Source of the DNA: an uncultured Ectothiorhodospiraceae bacterium
GTDB lineage: Bacteria > Pseudomonadota > Gammaproteobacteria > S012-40
Length of the DNA stretch: 36,218 bases
Reading direction: 5' to 3'
Assembly (NCBI GenBank): GCA_945787125.1
Contig: CALZHW010000018.1
Coordinates: 1 to 36,218, forward strand
Below the pieces are notes generated by a model, which made no database searches, was not told the origin of the DNA, and saw only the letters and a program-made list of their open reading frames with translations. The position numbers were made by a program, and so were the translations under genes. Positions within the stretch are counted from its first letter, which is position 1; every line of letters starts with the position of its first letter. Positions 1-6,624 of the stretch are shown here, one piece after another.

Positions 1-76
1 TGGCACGTTATTCAATCACAAAAGCTCGAAATAGAACGACTATTCCTGCACTTTTGTGATTTCACAACGTGCCAAT
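1..76. repeat. Fold-back element at window edge (R5)
   Basis: Bases 1-24 and 53-76 form an imperfect inverted repeat. Both arms begin TGGCACGTT when read inward and both contain ATCACAAAAG. The loop contains a smaller hairpin, AATAG-aacga-CTATT. The structure ends about 50 bases after the stop codon of the minus-strand cyclase gene, so it could act as a 3' hairpin on that transcript, but it has no U-tract typical of an intrinsic terminator. The left boundary coincides with the window edge, so the element may extend further. Only one copy is seen here, so calling it a dispersed repeat is inference. Confidence 0.55.
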
Positions 77-125
77 ACAGACTAAATATGAGCGCCAGAT
101 GTCCAATTTGTTTCATGCACGTTCC

Positions 126-1427
126 TTAGGCTTTATATTCCAGGTGCATTGGGATTTTCTTCGATTGCGTCAATAAACGTTCTGCTGCGGCTAACAAGCT
201 TGATTCGTCATCGGCATCTGCGGGGTAAGTGGCATAGCTGATGGCAATAGAGATATCGCGTTTTTTACCATCGCCAATGTTGATTGGTTTTTTTTCAATG
301 GCTTGCTCTATACGCTGGGCGAATTCTAGCGCCCCTGTAGCATTTGTTTCAGATAGAATAATCGCAAACTCATCATCACCATAGCGGCAAGCTATATCAG
401 TAGGTCGTATGGTTGCCCGAATCCTATCCGCCACCGAACATAAAACCGAATCACCTACAAGGCGACCATACTGCCGATTAACCTCGTGAAAGTCATTGAT
501 ATCAAGTAATAAGATAGAAAATGGGCGGTTGTATCGTTTAGCGCGTTCAATTTCCATCCGCATTTCTGCCAATAACTTACATTGATCAAACAGCCCCGTT
601 AAGTTGTCATGTACTGATAAATAGTCGAGTTCTTGTTGTATTTGCTCGTATTGTTCGGCCAATTGATTAAAAGCACTGGCTAGGCTGCCAAGTTCATCTT
701 TTGAGTTTACATTACTGCGGCGGCTAGTATCCCCCTGACCAAAACGATTCATTGTTTCTTCCAGCCGACGAATTGGCTTGATCACCGTTTGGCTGAGGGA
801 GAAAGCAGCAAATAAGGCGATTATTAAGCCTAGTGAAAAAGCCAGGGCGAGCGAGTTTAATGTTTTCCATTCGTTTTTCTGCGCAATAAGGCGCTGATTA
901 TCAATCTCTGTCAAAGCGCGTTCAGAAAAGGCTTCTAGCATGCTAGCTGCTCTTTCTAAATGGCGGCTAAATTGATCAATTTTCGCCATCAATACTTTGT
1001 TGTCAGGAATATCGGTAGTGCTTAGCAGGCTTTCACCTAAGGATTTGGCCGCTTGCCATTCGGCTTGTGCGGTGGACAATATTTTTTTATCAGCGGCAAT
1101 ACTGGCCATATTTATGGCTAATGTCTCAAACTTCAAATCAATGTCAACAGTTAAGCGGATAAAGGATTCCCGGTCAGCCGCTTCCCCTCGATTCATATAA
1201 AGATAAAAAGGTAGCTCAGAGCGAAAAATTGCATTCTGTATCTGTTTGGTAGTGACCAGCTCTTCTAATGGAGCATCGATGATATGGGTAAGTGTGACTA
1301 AATTTGAGCGCACAGCCGTGGACGCGCTATACATCAATATCGCCGCTGGTATAACTATTACCAGAATGCCGAGTACAAAACGTGTACGAATTGAATTCCA
1401 CATTCTAGGTGCTGCTGGGTTTGGCAT
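126..1427 (-). CDS. Membrane HAMP–GGDEF protein with variant GDDEF motif
   Basis: Predicted diguanylate-cyclase-type signalling protein. In order: a membrane helix at about residues 18-38, an extracytoplasmic helical region to about 190, a second membrane helix (about 194-214), a HAMP linker (about 215-267) and a GGDEF domain (about 272-430; numbering from the longer start at 1433). The domain opens with the usual HDNLTGL motif and carries the metal-binding-type segment LLLDINDFHEVN. The signature loop reads RYGDDEF, so the second glycine of GGDEF is Asp. An inhibitory-site motif RPTD lies five residues before it, as in feedback-inhibited cyclases. Activity is therefore uncertain: it may be a weak cyclase or a c-di-GMP-binding receptor. 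An ATG at 1427 (MPNPAAP) has a GGAA about nine bases upstream and is preferred to the ATG at 1433. No EAL domain is present. Confidence 0.88.
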   Translation of the reverse strand: MPNPAAPRMWNSIRTRFVLGILVIVIPAAILMYSASTAVRSNLVTLTHIIDAPLEELVTTKQIQNAIFRSELPFYLYMNRGEAADRESFIRLTVDIDLKFETLAINMASIAADKKILSTAQAEWQAAKSLGESLLSTTDIPDNKVLMAKIDQFSRHLERAASMLEAFSERALTEIDNQRLIAQKNEWKTLNSLALAFSLGLIIALFAAFSLSQTVIKPIRRLEETMNRFGQGDTSRRSNVNSKDELGSLASAFNQLAEQYEQIQQELDYLSVHDNLTGLFDQCKLLAEMRMEIERAKRYNRPFSILLLDINDFHEVNRQYGRLVGDSVLCSVADRIRATIRPTDIACRYGDDEFAIILSETNATGALEFAQRIEQAIEKKPINIGDGKKRDISIAISYATYPADADDESSLLAAAERLLTQSKKIPMHLEYKA

Positions 1428-1501
1428 AATCATCGGTTCCGCAGTGCTACAGCCAACAGCCTATGGCGTCTCAGCGGCTTACTGCCGATGAAAGGTTTGC
1501 C

Positions 1502-1560
1502 CCACCAAGTTAGTGGGTACTTACTGTAGGTTGTCGCATTTCACCACCGGGGTGGTCTTA
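1502..1560. other. Two short hairpins upstream of the cyclase gene
   Basis: CCCAC-caagtta-GTGGG begins at about 1501, and ACCACC-gg-GGTGGT lies at about 1543-1556. They sit 70-130 bases upstream of the minus-strand cyclase start, in its leader or promoter region. Neither is followed by a long T-run on either strand, so a terminator is not well supported. Their role is unknown. Confidence 0.3.
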
Positions 1561-1688
1561 ATAATAGAGACTAACAATCAAACTGCTGAGCGTACGGGGT
1601 AAACAAGCAGGGATAATTAGCACATAACAACGTTTCACGTATTATGTCGGCAGTGGTAGCGAGAAATTGATATATTGCTGATGTTAAA

Positions 1689-1812
1689 CCTAGATTCCGC
1701 AGTTGAACGTTTACAGGGCAATATAACATTATGAATTTATTGAATATATCAACTGCATCCCAGTTCACTCTTTGGGTGAATTACTGCAGGCTGCTCAACT
1801 GCGGATTCTAGG
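1689..1812 (+). repeat. R1 inverted-repeat element, internally deleted copy (124 bp)
   Basis: The left end CCTAGATTCCGCAGTTGA and the right end TCAACTGCGGATTCTAGG are inverted copies of each other. The left 100 bases match the R1 copy at 3075-3311, including the AACATTATGAATTTATTGAA segment, but about 110 bases of the right interior are missing. The junction lies at an ACTGCAGG / CTACAGG similarity. It is flanked on both sides by TTAA. No protein is encoded: a short minus-strand frame through it is only the repeat read as codons. It fills most of the 1428-1872 gap between the cyclase and protease genes and has the same orientation as the copy beyond the protease gene. Confidence 0.85.
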
Positions 1813-1872
1813 TTAAAGCTTGGATGAGGGGACTTTCTAGATCGTGTAATCGTTAGCTGAACTATTTACATA

Positions 1873-2982
1873 TTACTTGCTGCTTATCTTCTCTCCTCCA
1901 GGCTCGCGGATTTTCACTTTGAATTGTCGGTTTTTGCCGTTGCGTAATATATCCAGCTCGACACTTTTGCCGACCCTCAGTAAACCGATGATATTTCGCA
2001 GATCAGAGGTATTATTAATGATTTTACTGTCGACACGGATAATGATGTCGCCGGCTTTGATGCCGGATTTTTCTGCGGGAGAATTTTCTATTACTTGAGA
2101 AACAATTGCGCCTTGCTGTTGCGTCATTCCAAACACACTTGCCAGCTCAGCGGTCAAATCTTGCAGGTAGACTCCAAGGCGACCCCGTTTGACTTTGCCA
2201 AATTCAATGAGTTGAGACATGATGTCGCGAACCATGTTGGTGGGAATGGCGAAGCCGATCCCTACATTGCCGCCACCGCTAGGTGATAATATCGCGGTGT
2301 TTATGCCAACTAGCTCGCCTCGAAGATTCACTAACGCGCCCCCGGAGTTTCCCGGATTAATCGATGCATCGGTTTGAATGAAGTTTTCATAACCTTCTAT
2401 ACCTAAACCACTGCGCCCCAAAGCGCTGACGATGCCTGAGGTCACGGTTTGACCCAGTCCAAAAGGATTGCCAATAGCGACGACAAAATCCCCGACACGT
2501 AGCCGATCAGAATCCGCAAATTCAACTCCGGTTAATTCATTCGGCTCAACCTTGATGACCGCAATGTCGGTCGCTTTATCGCGCCCGATGAGTGTCGCAA
2601 CCAATTTTTGGTTATTGCGCAAGGTAACTGTAATCTCATCGGCCATGTCGATCACGTGATTATTCGTAATGATGTAACCTTGTTGTGCATTAACTATCAC
2701 ACCTGAGCCTAAACTTTGCGTATGTCTCTTTTGATGACTGTTGGGTAAGCTAAAAAAACGGCGAAAAAAAGGATCGCGCAGTAAAGGATTGTCATTAATG
2801 CGCACTTTTGTTTTAGTAGAAATATTGACGACAGCTGGTGTTACGTTATCCAGCATAGGTGCAAGAGAGGGTGAGGCTTGCCCGCTGGCCTCAGCAAGCA
2901 GAGCGATGGGGACACCAGCCAATAAAGGGCTACTGGTAATAATACACACTATCAATGCAGTAACTCGCAGTGATTTTTTCAT
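1873..2982 (-). CDS. degQ: Periplasmic serine protease of the DegP/DegQ/DegS (HtrA) family, one PDZ domain
   Basis: Envelope protein quality-control protease. The N-terminus has a positively charged start and a hydrophobic signal segment (residues 5-22) with an ALA-type stretch after it. The trypsin-like domain has the triad His109 (TNNHVID), Asp139 (KATDIAVI) and Ser213 (INPGNSGGAL). One PDZ domain follows (about 265-360, starting at GRLGVYLQDL), and the protein ends there at 369 residues. DegP and DegQ have two PDZ domains and about 455-475 residues; DegS has one and about 355. The symbol is by similarity of the protease domain, and a DegS/AlgW-like assignment is equally possible from the length. 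The ATG at 2982 has AGGA nine bases upstream. It is monocistronic and lies between two R1 elements in direct orientation. No anti-sigma partner (RseA type) is nearby. Confidence 0.93.
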   Translation of the reverse strand: MKKSLRVTALIVCIITSSPLLAGVPIALLAEASGQASPSLAPMLDNVTPAVVNISTKTKVRINDNPLLRDPFFRRFFSLPNSHQKRHTQSLGSGVIVNAQQGYIITNNHVIDMADEITVTLRNNQKLVATLIGRDKATDIAVIKVEPNELTGVEFADSDRLRVGDFVVAIGNPFGLGQTVTSGIVSALGRSGLGIEGYENFIQTDASINPGNSGGALVNLRGELVGINTAILSPSGGGNVGIGFAIPTNMVRDIMSQLIEFGKVKRGRLGVYLQDLTAELASVFGMTQQQGAIVSQVIENSPAEKSGIKAGDIIIRVDSKIINNTSDLRNIIGLLRVGKSVELDILRNGKNRQFKVKIREPGGEKISSK

Positions 2983-3074
2983 TTTTACAGATCCTTGAGC
3001 AATAATTTAGGGTGCTTACCGGCATGTTGTCAATTGTCATGCCGTGAGGTATATATATCACGGTTTAGCTTAAA

Positions 3075-3311
3075 CCTAGATTCCGCAGTTGAACGTTTAC
3101 AGGTCAATATAACATTATGAATTTATTGAATAGATCAATTGCATCGCAGTTCACCCTTTCGGTGAGTCACTGCAACCTGTATTGCACGCCTTTTTGCACT
3201 GCTTTACGTGTGAAATATTTCCCAAAGTGAACAACCATTTGGTAAATATTTTATTACGCAATTCAGCACAAAATGACGCACACTACAGGCTGCTCAACTG
3301 CGGATTCTAGA
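3075..3311 (+). repeat. R1 inverted-repeat element, full-length copy A (237 bp)
   Basis: Ends are CCTAGATTCCGCAGTTGA and TCAACTGCGGATTCTAGA, inverted relative to each other and flanked by TTAA on both sides. The interior holds nested hairpins, including TCACC-ctttc-GGTGA and AAATATTTCCCAAA paired with TTTGGTAAATATTT. No open frame of useful length exists. Size, terminal inverted repeats and copies elsewhere in the window fit a MITE-like non-autonomous element. It occupies the middle of the 2983-3456 gap, between the protease gene and the next plus-strand gene, so it probably separates or contributes to both promoters. Confidence 0.87.
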
Positions 3312-3456
3312 TTAAAGTCATCAGTTGCATGTTTTTAAAGCGGTCAGCGGATGAATTTTGGATTATGAAGTGGGGTTTTTAGTCAGAAATTTCAATCGTG
3401 TAGTGTGGAATTCAGTCATGAACTGAGTTATGCTGGAAAAAATTAGGAATATTCGC

Positions 3457-3822
3457 ATGGAATCTAGAGCCTATTACGCGTCTTTTTTGCTCATGTTGCC
3501 CGCCGCTTTATTGCTCGGCGCTACTACTCCGCCGGTCGTTGAGTATATTAAGTCGATTGAGGCGGAGATTATTCTGTCGCCTTTTTTGCTCATCCCAATA
3601 TATGTTTTTTTAAGTCTCTTCATTTTACAGAAAGTCTATTTTATTTCGCACTACACCGATGAATATTTACCGATTAAACTAGGCGTGTTTGCATTGGCTT
3701 TGAGTGTGCTCGGCATGTTTACCCTCACGCGACTCATCATTCTCGGCACGGGAGGTTTAATCTTATCCACCTATTGGACACGAAATAATGTCTGGGCGTA
3801 TTATCGCAAGTTTCGCTACTAG
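3457..3822 (+). CDS. Small multi-pass membrane protein of unknown function
   Basis: I do not recognise a family. The product is about 121 residues and very hydrophobic, with likely membrane helices at the N-terminus (SFLLMLPAALLLG), in the middle (FLLIPIYVFLSLFIL) and at LGVFALALSVLGMF with a further helix LIILGTGGLILS. It ends in a basic aromatic tail (WAYYRKFRY), which would probably be cytoplasmic. The ATG at 3457 is preferred because AGGA lies nine bases upstream; an in-frame ATG at 3430 has no ribosome-binding site. A stem-loop with a T-rich tail follows the stop codon. It stands alone between an R1 element and the toxin–antitoxin patch. Confidence 0.62.
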   Translation: MESRAYYASFLLMLPAALLLGATTPPVVEYIKSIEAEIILSPFLLIPIYVFLSLFILQKVYFISHYTDEYLPIKLGVFALALSVLGMFTLTRLIILGTGGLILSTYWTRNNVWAYYRKFRY

Positions 3823-3835
3823 GAGCCTGTCCGAG

Positions 3836-3882
3836 AAAGGGTGATCAGTAGGATAATCACTAATAACCCTTTGTTCTTTTTC
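3836..3882 (+). terminator. Possible intrinsic terminator
   Basis: AAAGG(GT) followed by GTGAT pairs with ATCAC and, after a five-base bulge, ACCCTTT; the tail is GTTCTTTTTC. It starts 14 bases after the stop of the small membrane protein gene. The bulged stem and imperfect T-run make this only a moderate call. Confidence 0.4.
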
Positions 3883-4267
3883 ATTAATAATTACTCAATA
3901 ATTACACCACGCCACGTCTTTATGGGTGGATATAGGTATTTATGGAAATTGACAAATATTTAAGGTTTTTTAGACAATCCGGCGGAATGACTGCGGCATT
4001 ATTGAAATTTAGCACTGGAATACGTTAGTTTGTTATTGCTAGGCCACGCCCCAGTCATGGTCGATCAGCAGATCCCATATGTCCTTTCCGCTTTTGAACA
4101 GGACCAATTAATAAGAACCTCTAATTCCTGCACAGACAGCTTAGGCGCATTTATTACGTCTAAAGGTCAGAATACTATTTCATTAAGAAGTGACGCTGAA
4201 ACACACCAGGAAGGAAAAAATGAGCGCGAGGAAAGTCCCGCAAAACAGAAGTGACAAAGAAAGAAAC
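3883..4267. other. Gene-poor AT-rich spacer before the toxin–antitoxin pair
   Basis: No convincing gene. A plus-strand frame at 4030-4254 (74 codons) starts on a TTG, has no recognisable domain and a low-complexity charged end, so it is left out. A 27-codon frame at 4220-4303 (starting MSARKVPQ) does have a good AAGGA site six bases ahead of its ATG and runs through the palindrome upstream of the antitoxin; it could be a leader peptide or chance. I saw no transposase remnant that I could support. Confidence 0.4.
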
Positions 4268-4309
4268 CAAAGGTTGCAATTGGAAACCTTTGTGTTATGG
4301 TGATATTAT
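4268..4309 (+). promoter_or_regulatory. Promoter with overlapping palindrome ahead of the toxin–antitoxin operon
   Basis: A perfect 8-bp inverted repeat, CAAAGGTT-N9-AACCTTTG, spans 4268-4292. A sigma70-like pair TTGGAA (4280-4285) and TATTAT (4304-4309) with an 18-base spacer overlaps its right arm, 25 bases before the antitoxin ATG. Type II antitoxins commonly repress their own promoter by binding such palindromes, so this is a likely autoregulatory operator (inference). Confidence 0.5.
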
Positions 4310-4333
4310 TGAATGATTCACTTAGGACATATT

Positions 4334-4552
4334 ATGGCTAAAGCAATTAAACTTTCCGATGAACTTGTCAATGATGCGACCGCTCATGGAAAAGCTCATC
4401 ATCGTACACCGCCTAGGCAAATAGAATATTGGGCGAGAATAGGAAAAATAGCTGAAGAAAACCCCGATCTTCCATTAGGTTTCGTAAAAGACATGCTGGT
4501 CGGTATTGAAGAGGTAGAGTTAGGCGATGTTAGTGAGTACAAGTACGGGTGA
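4334..4552 (+). CDS. ParD-like antitoxin
   Basis: Predicted antitoxin of a type II toxin–antitoxin pair, 72 residues, resembling the ParD_like family. It starts KAIKLSDELVNDA, a ribbon-type N-terminus (short strand then helix), followed by the family's diagnostic-looking segment QIEYWARIGKIAEENPDL. Its acidic C-terminus (GIEEVELGD) would be the toxin-binding tail. The ATG at 4334 is chosen because AGGA lies six bases upstream; an upstream in-frame ATG at 4313 adds seven residues without a binding site. The TGA stop overlaps the GTG start of the next gene (GTGA), which implies translational coupling. A palindromic operator candidate precedes it. Confidence 0.82.
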   Translation: MAKAIKLSDELVNDATAHGKAHHRTPPRQIEYWARIGKIAEENPDLPLGFVKDMLVGIEEVELGDVSEYKYG

Positions 4553-4821
4553 AAGTATTACAAAGTGGTGTGTTTGCGAGGTCAATTAAAAAGCTGCATC
4601 TTAACGAGAAAAAAGCACTAGATCGTGCTGTTAAAAAGATCATCGAGAAGCCTGAGATTGGTGTATTGAAAGTAGGTGATCTCAGTGGTGTAAGAGTTCA
4701 TAAATATAAGGTTAAAGAAAAGCAATTTTTGCTGGGATACAAAATTGATCGAGATCAACTCGTACTGACACTGCTGGCAATAGGCCATCATGAAAATTTT
4801 TATCGAGATTTAAAAAAATAA
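4549..4821 (+). CDS. RelE/ParE-superfamily toxin
   Basis: Predicted toxin of the pair, 90 residues. It has the compact RelE/ParE layout: N-terminal strand and helix (VFARSIKKLHLNEKKALDRAV), then the segment IIEKPEIGVLKVGDLSGVRV, the central strands (VHKYKVKEKQFLLGYKI), and the C-terminal LTLLAIGHHENFYRDLKK typical of the subgroup annotated as ParE-like toxins partnered with ParD-like antitoxins. Whether it acts on gyrase (ParE) or on ribosome-bound mRNA (RelE) cannot be decided from sequence. It starts with GTG overlapping the antitoxin stop by four bases. No downstream gene is coupled to it. Confidence 0.85.
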   Translation: MKVLQSGVFARSIKKLHLNEKKALDRAVKKIIEKPEIGVLKVGDLSGVRVHKYKVKEKQFLLGYKIDRDQLVLTLLAIGHHENFYRDLKK

Positions 4822-5136
4822 CTGAGACGAAATAACATTGGAAACTGATATAAGTGTACGAGTAATATTATTAAGTTCGTTTTTTACATAGAGCATTGAA
4901 TGAAAGCACAAATTAGAGATAAGGAAATGATTTAGCTTCTCCATACGCCGTCAGTTGAAAAAATCTGGATTACATCGACTGAGATTCCAATTCCGAATTC
5001 ACATCGAAAAGAGATGCGAAATATGTGACGGAAAGGTAATTGAGTTATGGTTACTTCTCGCCAAAGAGAGGGGTAATAATTTTATACAACTAAGCCTATA
5101 ATAACGATACAATTGTTATCTGTCCAAAGGAAAGAA
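4822..5136. other. Spacer with possible decayed reading frame
   Basis: No intact gene. One frame reads from an ATG at 4900 for 11 codons to a TAG at 4933, then continues open for 30 codons (containing TPSVEKIWITST) to a TGA at 5026. This could be the remains of a small gene with an in-frame stop, but similarity to a known family is not apparent and chance is possible. Confidence 0.25.
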
Positions 5137-5463
5137 ATGAAGAAGCTTCTATTTGTGTGCAGTGAGAATAAGTTAAGAAGTCCCACGGCAGAAGCTGTGT
5201 TTGCTGATTATGCTGGTATTGAAGCGATAGGCGCAGGTACAAATAGTGACGCGGAAACACCAGTATCGGGTGATCTTATAGAGTGGGCTGACTTCATTCT
5301 CGTTATGGAGATATCTCATAGAAATAAAATTTCGAAAAAATATAAAGAATTGCTTAAAGATAAAAAGTTAGCGGTTCTTGATATCCCAGATATTTATGAA
5401 TGCATGGATCCTGAATTAATTAAGTTATTAAAAGTGAGGGTTCCAAAATATGTGCGGTTGTAA
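5137..5463 (+). CDS. Low-molecular-weight phosphatase-like protein (short form)
   Basis: 108 residues. The N-terminus KKLLFVCSENKLRSPTAE contains the P-loop CX5R(S/T) of low-molecular-weight protein tyrosine phosphatases (Cys8, Arg14). The middle keeps WADFILVMEISHRNKI, the usual strand–helix, and the end has DIPDIYECMDPELI, where the general-acid Asp of the family lies. It is shorter than classical family members (about 150 residues), matching a widespread compact branch whose substrate is unknown. The ATG at 5137 is chosen because AAAGGA sits just upstream; an earlier TTG at 5113 has no such support. It sits downstream of the toxin–antitoxin pair but is 315 bases away, so co-transcription is not evident. 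Confidence 0.8.
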   Translation: MKKLLFVCSENKLRSPTAEAVFADYAGIEAIGAGTNSDAETPVSGDLIEWADFILVMEISHRNKISKKYKELLKDKKLAVLDIPDIYECMDPELIKLLKVRVPKYVRL

Positions 5464-5545
5464 GTGGGTATTACATCATGTAATGAATAGTGTAAACTCG
5501 TAAATTTCAGTGATGTAATTATAATAATTCGTAAGGGTGGGCCGA

Positions 5546-5860
5546 GTGAATTTTAGTCAATGGTTTTGGAAATACGGTTATCTTTTAATCCCATTAGTTC
5601 TAGCGCTGGGCTGGTTTATATCAAGTGAGAAGTTTCAGAATCTAGGTGATGTAAACCCAGCAATATTTGATTTTTTTGCGGTTGTCGATCAACAGTGTGA
5701 AAACGAAACGTTTGATACACGCTCTGCGAATTGTCTGGAGATTGAAAAATTCAAAGCCAATTGCCAAAGAATAAGCTCAGATTGCGACTCCCGATCATAT
5801 TATGACCTTTTAGTTAAGCTTGGATATCAAGCACCTGCCTATTTACTATCCTCTGAATGA
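5546..5860 (+). CDS. Membrane-anchored small protein with four cysteines, unknown function
   Basis: About 104 residues, family not recognised. One membrane helix near the N-terminus (YGYLLIPLVLALGWFI) is preceded by aromatic and basic residues; a polar C-terminal part of about 75 residues would face the periplasm. That part has four Cys within about 30 residues (QQCENE, ANCLEI, ANCQRI, SDCDS), suggesting disulfides. The start is uncertain: GTG at 5546 has AAGGG eight bases upstream, while GTG at 5537 would overlap that site. No ATG start is available. It ends 158 bases before maf and may be accessory DNA. Confidence 0.5.
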   Translation: MNFSQWFWKYGYLLIPLVLALGWFISSEKFQNLGDVNPAIFDFFAVVDQQCENETFDTRSANCLEIEKFKANCQRISSDCDSRSYYDLLVKLGYQAPAYLLSSE

Positions 5861-6018
5861 ATTATGACTCTCCAGTGCCGATTGTTTGCTTATAATCAGA
5901 CTCAGATTTGAATTAAAAGCTTGGTTTTAATCAGTTTTGTATCAGCTTAGACGCTTTGAACCCGTTGCAGACGTGATAAACTGGTTCCTTATGATGTAAA
6001 CGAGTTGACAAAACATTC

Positions 6019-6624
6019 ATGTCAGATGGTTCTTTTCAGTTATATTTAGCGTCAAAATCGCCGCGTCGCAAGCTGTTGTTAGCTCAAATGGGGCCGCGCT
6101 TTGAAACACTTTCCTTTGAAATTGATGAAGTGCCGGTTGACAATGAAAGTGCGGTTTTTTTTGCTGAACGCATGGCATTGGCAAAAGCCTTGGCGGGGTC
6201 GAAAATCGCTCATGCGTCGGGTGTGCCGGTACTGGGTTGTGATACTTGTATCGAGTTAGATAAAAATATTATTGGCAAGCCTGATGATAAAATGCATGCA
6301 TTTGATATTCTATGTAAACTTTCTGGCAGAGAGCATGCAGTGATTAGTGCGATGGCCGTTTGCGATGGGCATAAAACCTTGTCGCTGGTTCAGTCTAGTA
6401 GAGTCAGTATGCGTATAATTCAGCAGAAGGAAATGGAAACTTATTGGGCCAGTGGAGAGCCTAAAGATAAAGCCGGTGCTTATGCTATTCAGGGCTTGGG
6501 TGCGCTCTTTGTTAATGCAATAGAGGGTAGTTATTCAGGTATCATGGGTTTACCCATATATGAAACTGCGCAGCTTTTAAAAGAATTTGGGGTTGAATGT
6601 ATGCAATCAAAAGAAAAACAATGA
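6019..6624 (+). CDS. maf: Maf-family nucleotide pyrophosphatase
   Basis: House-cleaning nucleoside-triphosphate pyrophosphatase of the Maf/YhdE family, expected to hydrolyse dTTP/UTP and modified pyrimidine nucleotides to monophosphates. Visible motifs: the N-terminal substrate loop LASKSPRRKLLLAQMG (residues 10-25), the GCDTCIELDKNIIGKP segment (usual form is ADT; here CDT), and GAYAIQGLGALFVNAIEGSY near the C-terminus. The length of 201 residues is normal. Its last codons overlap the rng start (ATGA at 6621-6624), so maf and rng are translationally coupled, as in the yhdE–rng arrangement of enterobacteria. The binding site ahead of the ATG is weak. Confidence 0.95.
   Translation: MSDGSFQLYLASKSPRRKLLLAQMGPRFETLSFEIDEVPVDNESAVFFAERMALAKALAGSKIAHASGVPVLGCDTCIELDKNIIGKPDDKMHAFDILCKLSGREHAVISAMAVCDGHKTLSLVQSSRVSMRIIQQKEMETYWASGEPKDKAGAYAIQGLGALFVNAIEGSYSGIMGLPIYETAQLLKEFGVECMQSKEKQ

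Noticed and set aside
1571..1768. 65-codon minus-strand frame between the cyclase and protease genes
   Set aside because: Most of it is R1 repeat sequence read in frame.
3823..4030. Insertion-sequence end suggested by GAGCCTGTCCGAGAAAGG
   Set aside because: No matching inverted end and no transposase-like frame could be found nearby; a stem-loop after the upstream gene explains part of it.
4030..4254. 74-codon plus-strand frame before the antitoxin
   Set aside because: TTG start, no ribosome-binding site, no recognisable family and charged low-complexity end.
6597..6620. Earlier ATG start for RNase G
   Set aside because: It adds eight residues inside maf; the ATG at 6621 gives the standard MSEEILINVTP start and length.
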